The notes under the pieces were generated by a model. The model saw nothing but the letters and a program-made list of their open reading frames with translations. It was not told the origin of the DNA and ran no database searches. A DNA stretch of 6,653 nt from an uncultured Flavobacterium sp. (GTDB taxonomy: Bacteria; Bacteroidota; Bacteroidia; Flavobacteriales; Flavobacteriaceae), in the NCBI GenBank assembly GCA_946480635.1, contig CAMLKV010000124.1:1-6653 (forward strand), written 5' to 3'. Positions 5,865-6,653 of the stretch are shown here, in pieces. How positions within the stretch are numbered: position 1 is the first letter of the stretch; each line of letters begins with the position of its first letter. The translations under genes were made by a program, and so were the position numbers.

Positions 5865-6641
5865 ATGAAAAAATACATTTACAGCTTAATCACTTTGTTA
5901 GCGATAAGCCTGTGCAGCGGACAAACCTCTATCAGTCAAGCAGAATATTTTTGGGATAACGATCCAGGTACAGGAAATGGTATAGCAATTGCTGCAGCTG
6001 ATGGCAATTTCAATAGTGCTTTTGAACAATTAATACAAACAGGAATTTCGTTACCCGGATCAGGATTACATAAATTCTGTATTCGTATTAAAGACAACTC
6101 AGGGATGTGGGGTCCAGTCTTTGTTAACGTTATTCAGATTAATCCAGCAGCTACATCATCAATCATGAGTATTTTAGCTGCCGAATATTTTTGGGACACA
6201 GATCCAGGAGAAGGAAATGGAACGCCAATTTTAGCAACAGATGGCAACTTTGACAGTGCGTTTGAACAACTCTCAAAAACAGGAATCACATTACCTCCCA
6301 TTGGACTGCATGTTTTCAATATTCGCATAAAAGATAATACAGGTACATGGGGACCAACTTTAAAAAATGTTGTCAGCGTACAAACAAATTTAAGCAATTC
6401 TGATTTCGAATTAAGTGGTTTAAAAGTTTATCCAAATCCAGTAAAAAATATCTTAAATTTTTCAAATGAACATAAGATTACTGGGGTAACGGTTTACAAC
6501 TTTTTAGGTCAGCAGGTAATGACAAAATCATTTCAAATTAATGAATCTGAAATTGATTTATCTTCACTTACATCAGGAACTTATTTTGTTACAGTACAAT
6601 CTGAAAATAAGGTCAAAACAATAAAGATTATTAAAGAATAA
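5865..6641 (+). CDS. T9SS type A sorting-domain protein with two EYFWDxDPGxGNG repeats
   Basis: A 258-residue surface or secreted protein. A signal peptide (MKKYIYSLITLLAISLCSGQ) is followed by two 65-residue repeats at residues 26-90 and 106-170, each with an Asp/Gly-rich AEYFWDxDPGxGNG head and an IRIKDNxGxWGP tail. Repeats of this style are familiar in large Bacteroidota T9SS cargo proteins, usually in more copies; the acidic loop could bind calcium, which is inference. The C-terminal T9SS type A domain (about 183-258) starts with LKVYPNPVKN (Tyr189-Pro-Asn-Pro192), continues with VTVYNFLGQQV and LTSGTYFVTV, and ends in the basic KVKTIKIIKE. It should cross the outer membrane by T9SS and be surface-anchored or released. 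It lies 20 nt after the beta-helix gene with no promoter or terminator between, so the two probably form an operon. Cys17 is not in a proper lipobox (Leu at -1), so a lipoprotein is unlikely. Confidence 0.93.
   Translation: MKKYIYSLITLLAISLCSGQTSISQAEYFWDNDPGTGNGIAIAAADGNFNSAFEQLIQTGISLPGSGLHKFCIRIKDNSGMWGPVFVNVIQINPAATSSIMSILAAEYFWDTDPGEGNGTPILATDGNFDSAFEQLSKTGITLPPIGLHVFNIRIKDNTGTWGPTLKNVVSVQTNLSNSDFELSGLKVYPNPVKNILNFSNEHKITGVTVYNFLGQQVMTKSFQINESEIDLSSLTSGTYFVTVQSENKVKTIKIIKE
5940..6134 (+). repeat. First copy of an 80-residue-period repeat in the T9SS cargo
   Basis: It encodes residues 26-90. It aligns without gaps to residues 106-170 (6180-6374), with 45 of 65 residues identical by hand count; Trp30/Trp110 and Trp82/Trp162 keep the 80-residue offset. 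Nucleotide identity is also visible, for example GAATATTTTTGGGA in both copies, which implies a fairly recent tandem duplication. Confidence 0.9.
6180..6374 (+). repeat. Second copy of the 80-residue-period repeat in the T9SS cargo
   Basis: It encodes residues 106-170 and matches the copy at 5940-6134. The 15-residue linker between the copies (INPAATSSIMSIL region) is not conserved as a repeat. The copy is followed by a short linker and then the T9SS sorting domain. Confidence 0.9.
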
Positions 6642-6653
6642 GAAATTCTTAAA

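Noticed and set aside
5865..5924. Lipoprotein signal in the T9SS cargo (Cys17)
   Set aside because: Leu at the -1 position does not fit a lipobox, and the following Ser-Gly-Gln matches an ordinary signal peptidase I site.
6134..6397. Open frame of 87 codons on the - strand within the T9SS cargo gene
   Set aside because: It is antisense to the second repeat of a confidently assigned gene, and its composition is explained by that coding sequence.
6632..6653. Possible terminator at the window end (TAAGAA / TTCTTA)
   Set aside because: The arms are only 6 bp, AT-only apart from one G-C pair, with a 1-nt centre and no T-tract inside the window; the sequence ends before it can be judged.

Overview
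The window looks like the chromosome of a Bacteroidota bacterium, most likely a Flavobacteriaceae member close to Flavobacterium. The DNA is AT-rich. Genes lack clear Shine-Dalgarno sequences, and several gene upstreams carry the Bacteroidota -7 element TAnnTTTG. Signal peptides end in the flavobacterial style (SNA-Q, CSGQ), and the last gene encodes a type IX secretion (T9SS) C-terminal sorting domain. All five real genes are on the + strand, and no RNA gene, insertion sequence or CRISPR array is visible.

Layout: (1) 64-3033 is a two-gene signalling operon. It holds a membrane sensor histidine kinase of the LytS/YehU (His_kinase) type, with a periplasmic TPR array and a long coiled coil, and a LytTR-type response regulator 6 nt downstream. 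(2) 3034-3185 is a regulatory intergenic region, followed by an unrecognised secreted two-lobed protein (3186-4307) and a strong intrinsic terminator (4328-4355). (3) 4308-4644 is a second regulatory intergenic region. It is followed by a two-gene unit encoding a secreted parallel beta-helix protein (4645-5844) and, 20 nt later, a small T9SS cargo with two 'EYFWDxDPGxGNG' repeats (5865-6641).

The most interesting signal is in the two intergenic regions. Each carries three copies of an ACGAATTTCC-like element spaced exactly 21 bp apart (starts 3046/3067/3088 and 4394/4415/4436). In both regions the third copy begins exactly 40 bp before a -7-like promoter element (3128 and 4476). The two regions align without gaps for 90 bp at a constant offset of 1348 bp, with 56 of 90 positions identical by my hand count. 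LytTR regulators bind short direct repeats about two helical turns apart. The arrays are therefore good candidates for binding sites of the response regulator encoded just upstream, which would make the locus a self-contained circuit: envelope sensor to LytTR regulator to two units of exported proteins. That wiring is inferred; the repeats and their spacing are seen directly.
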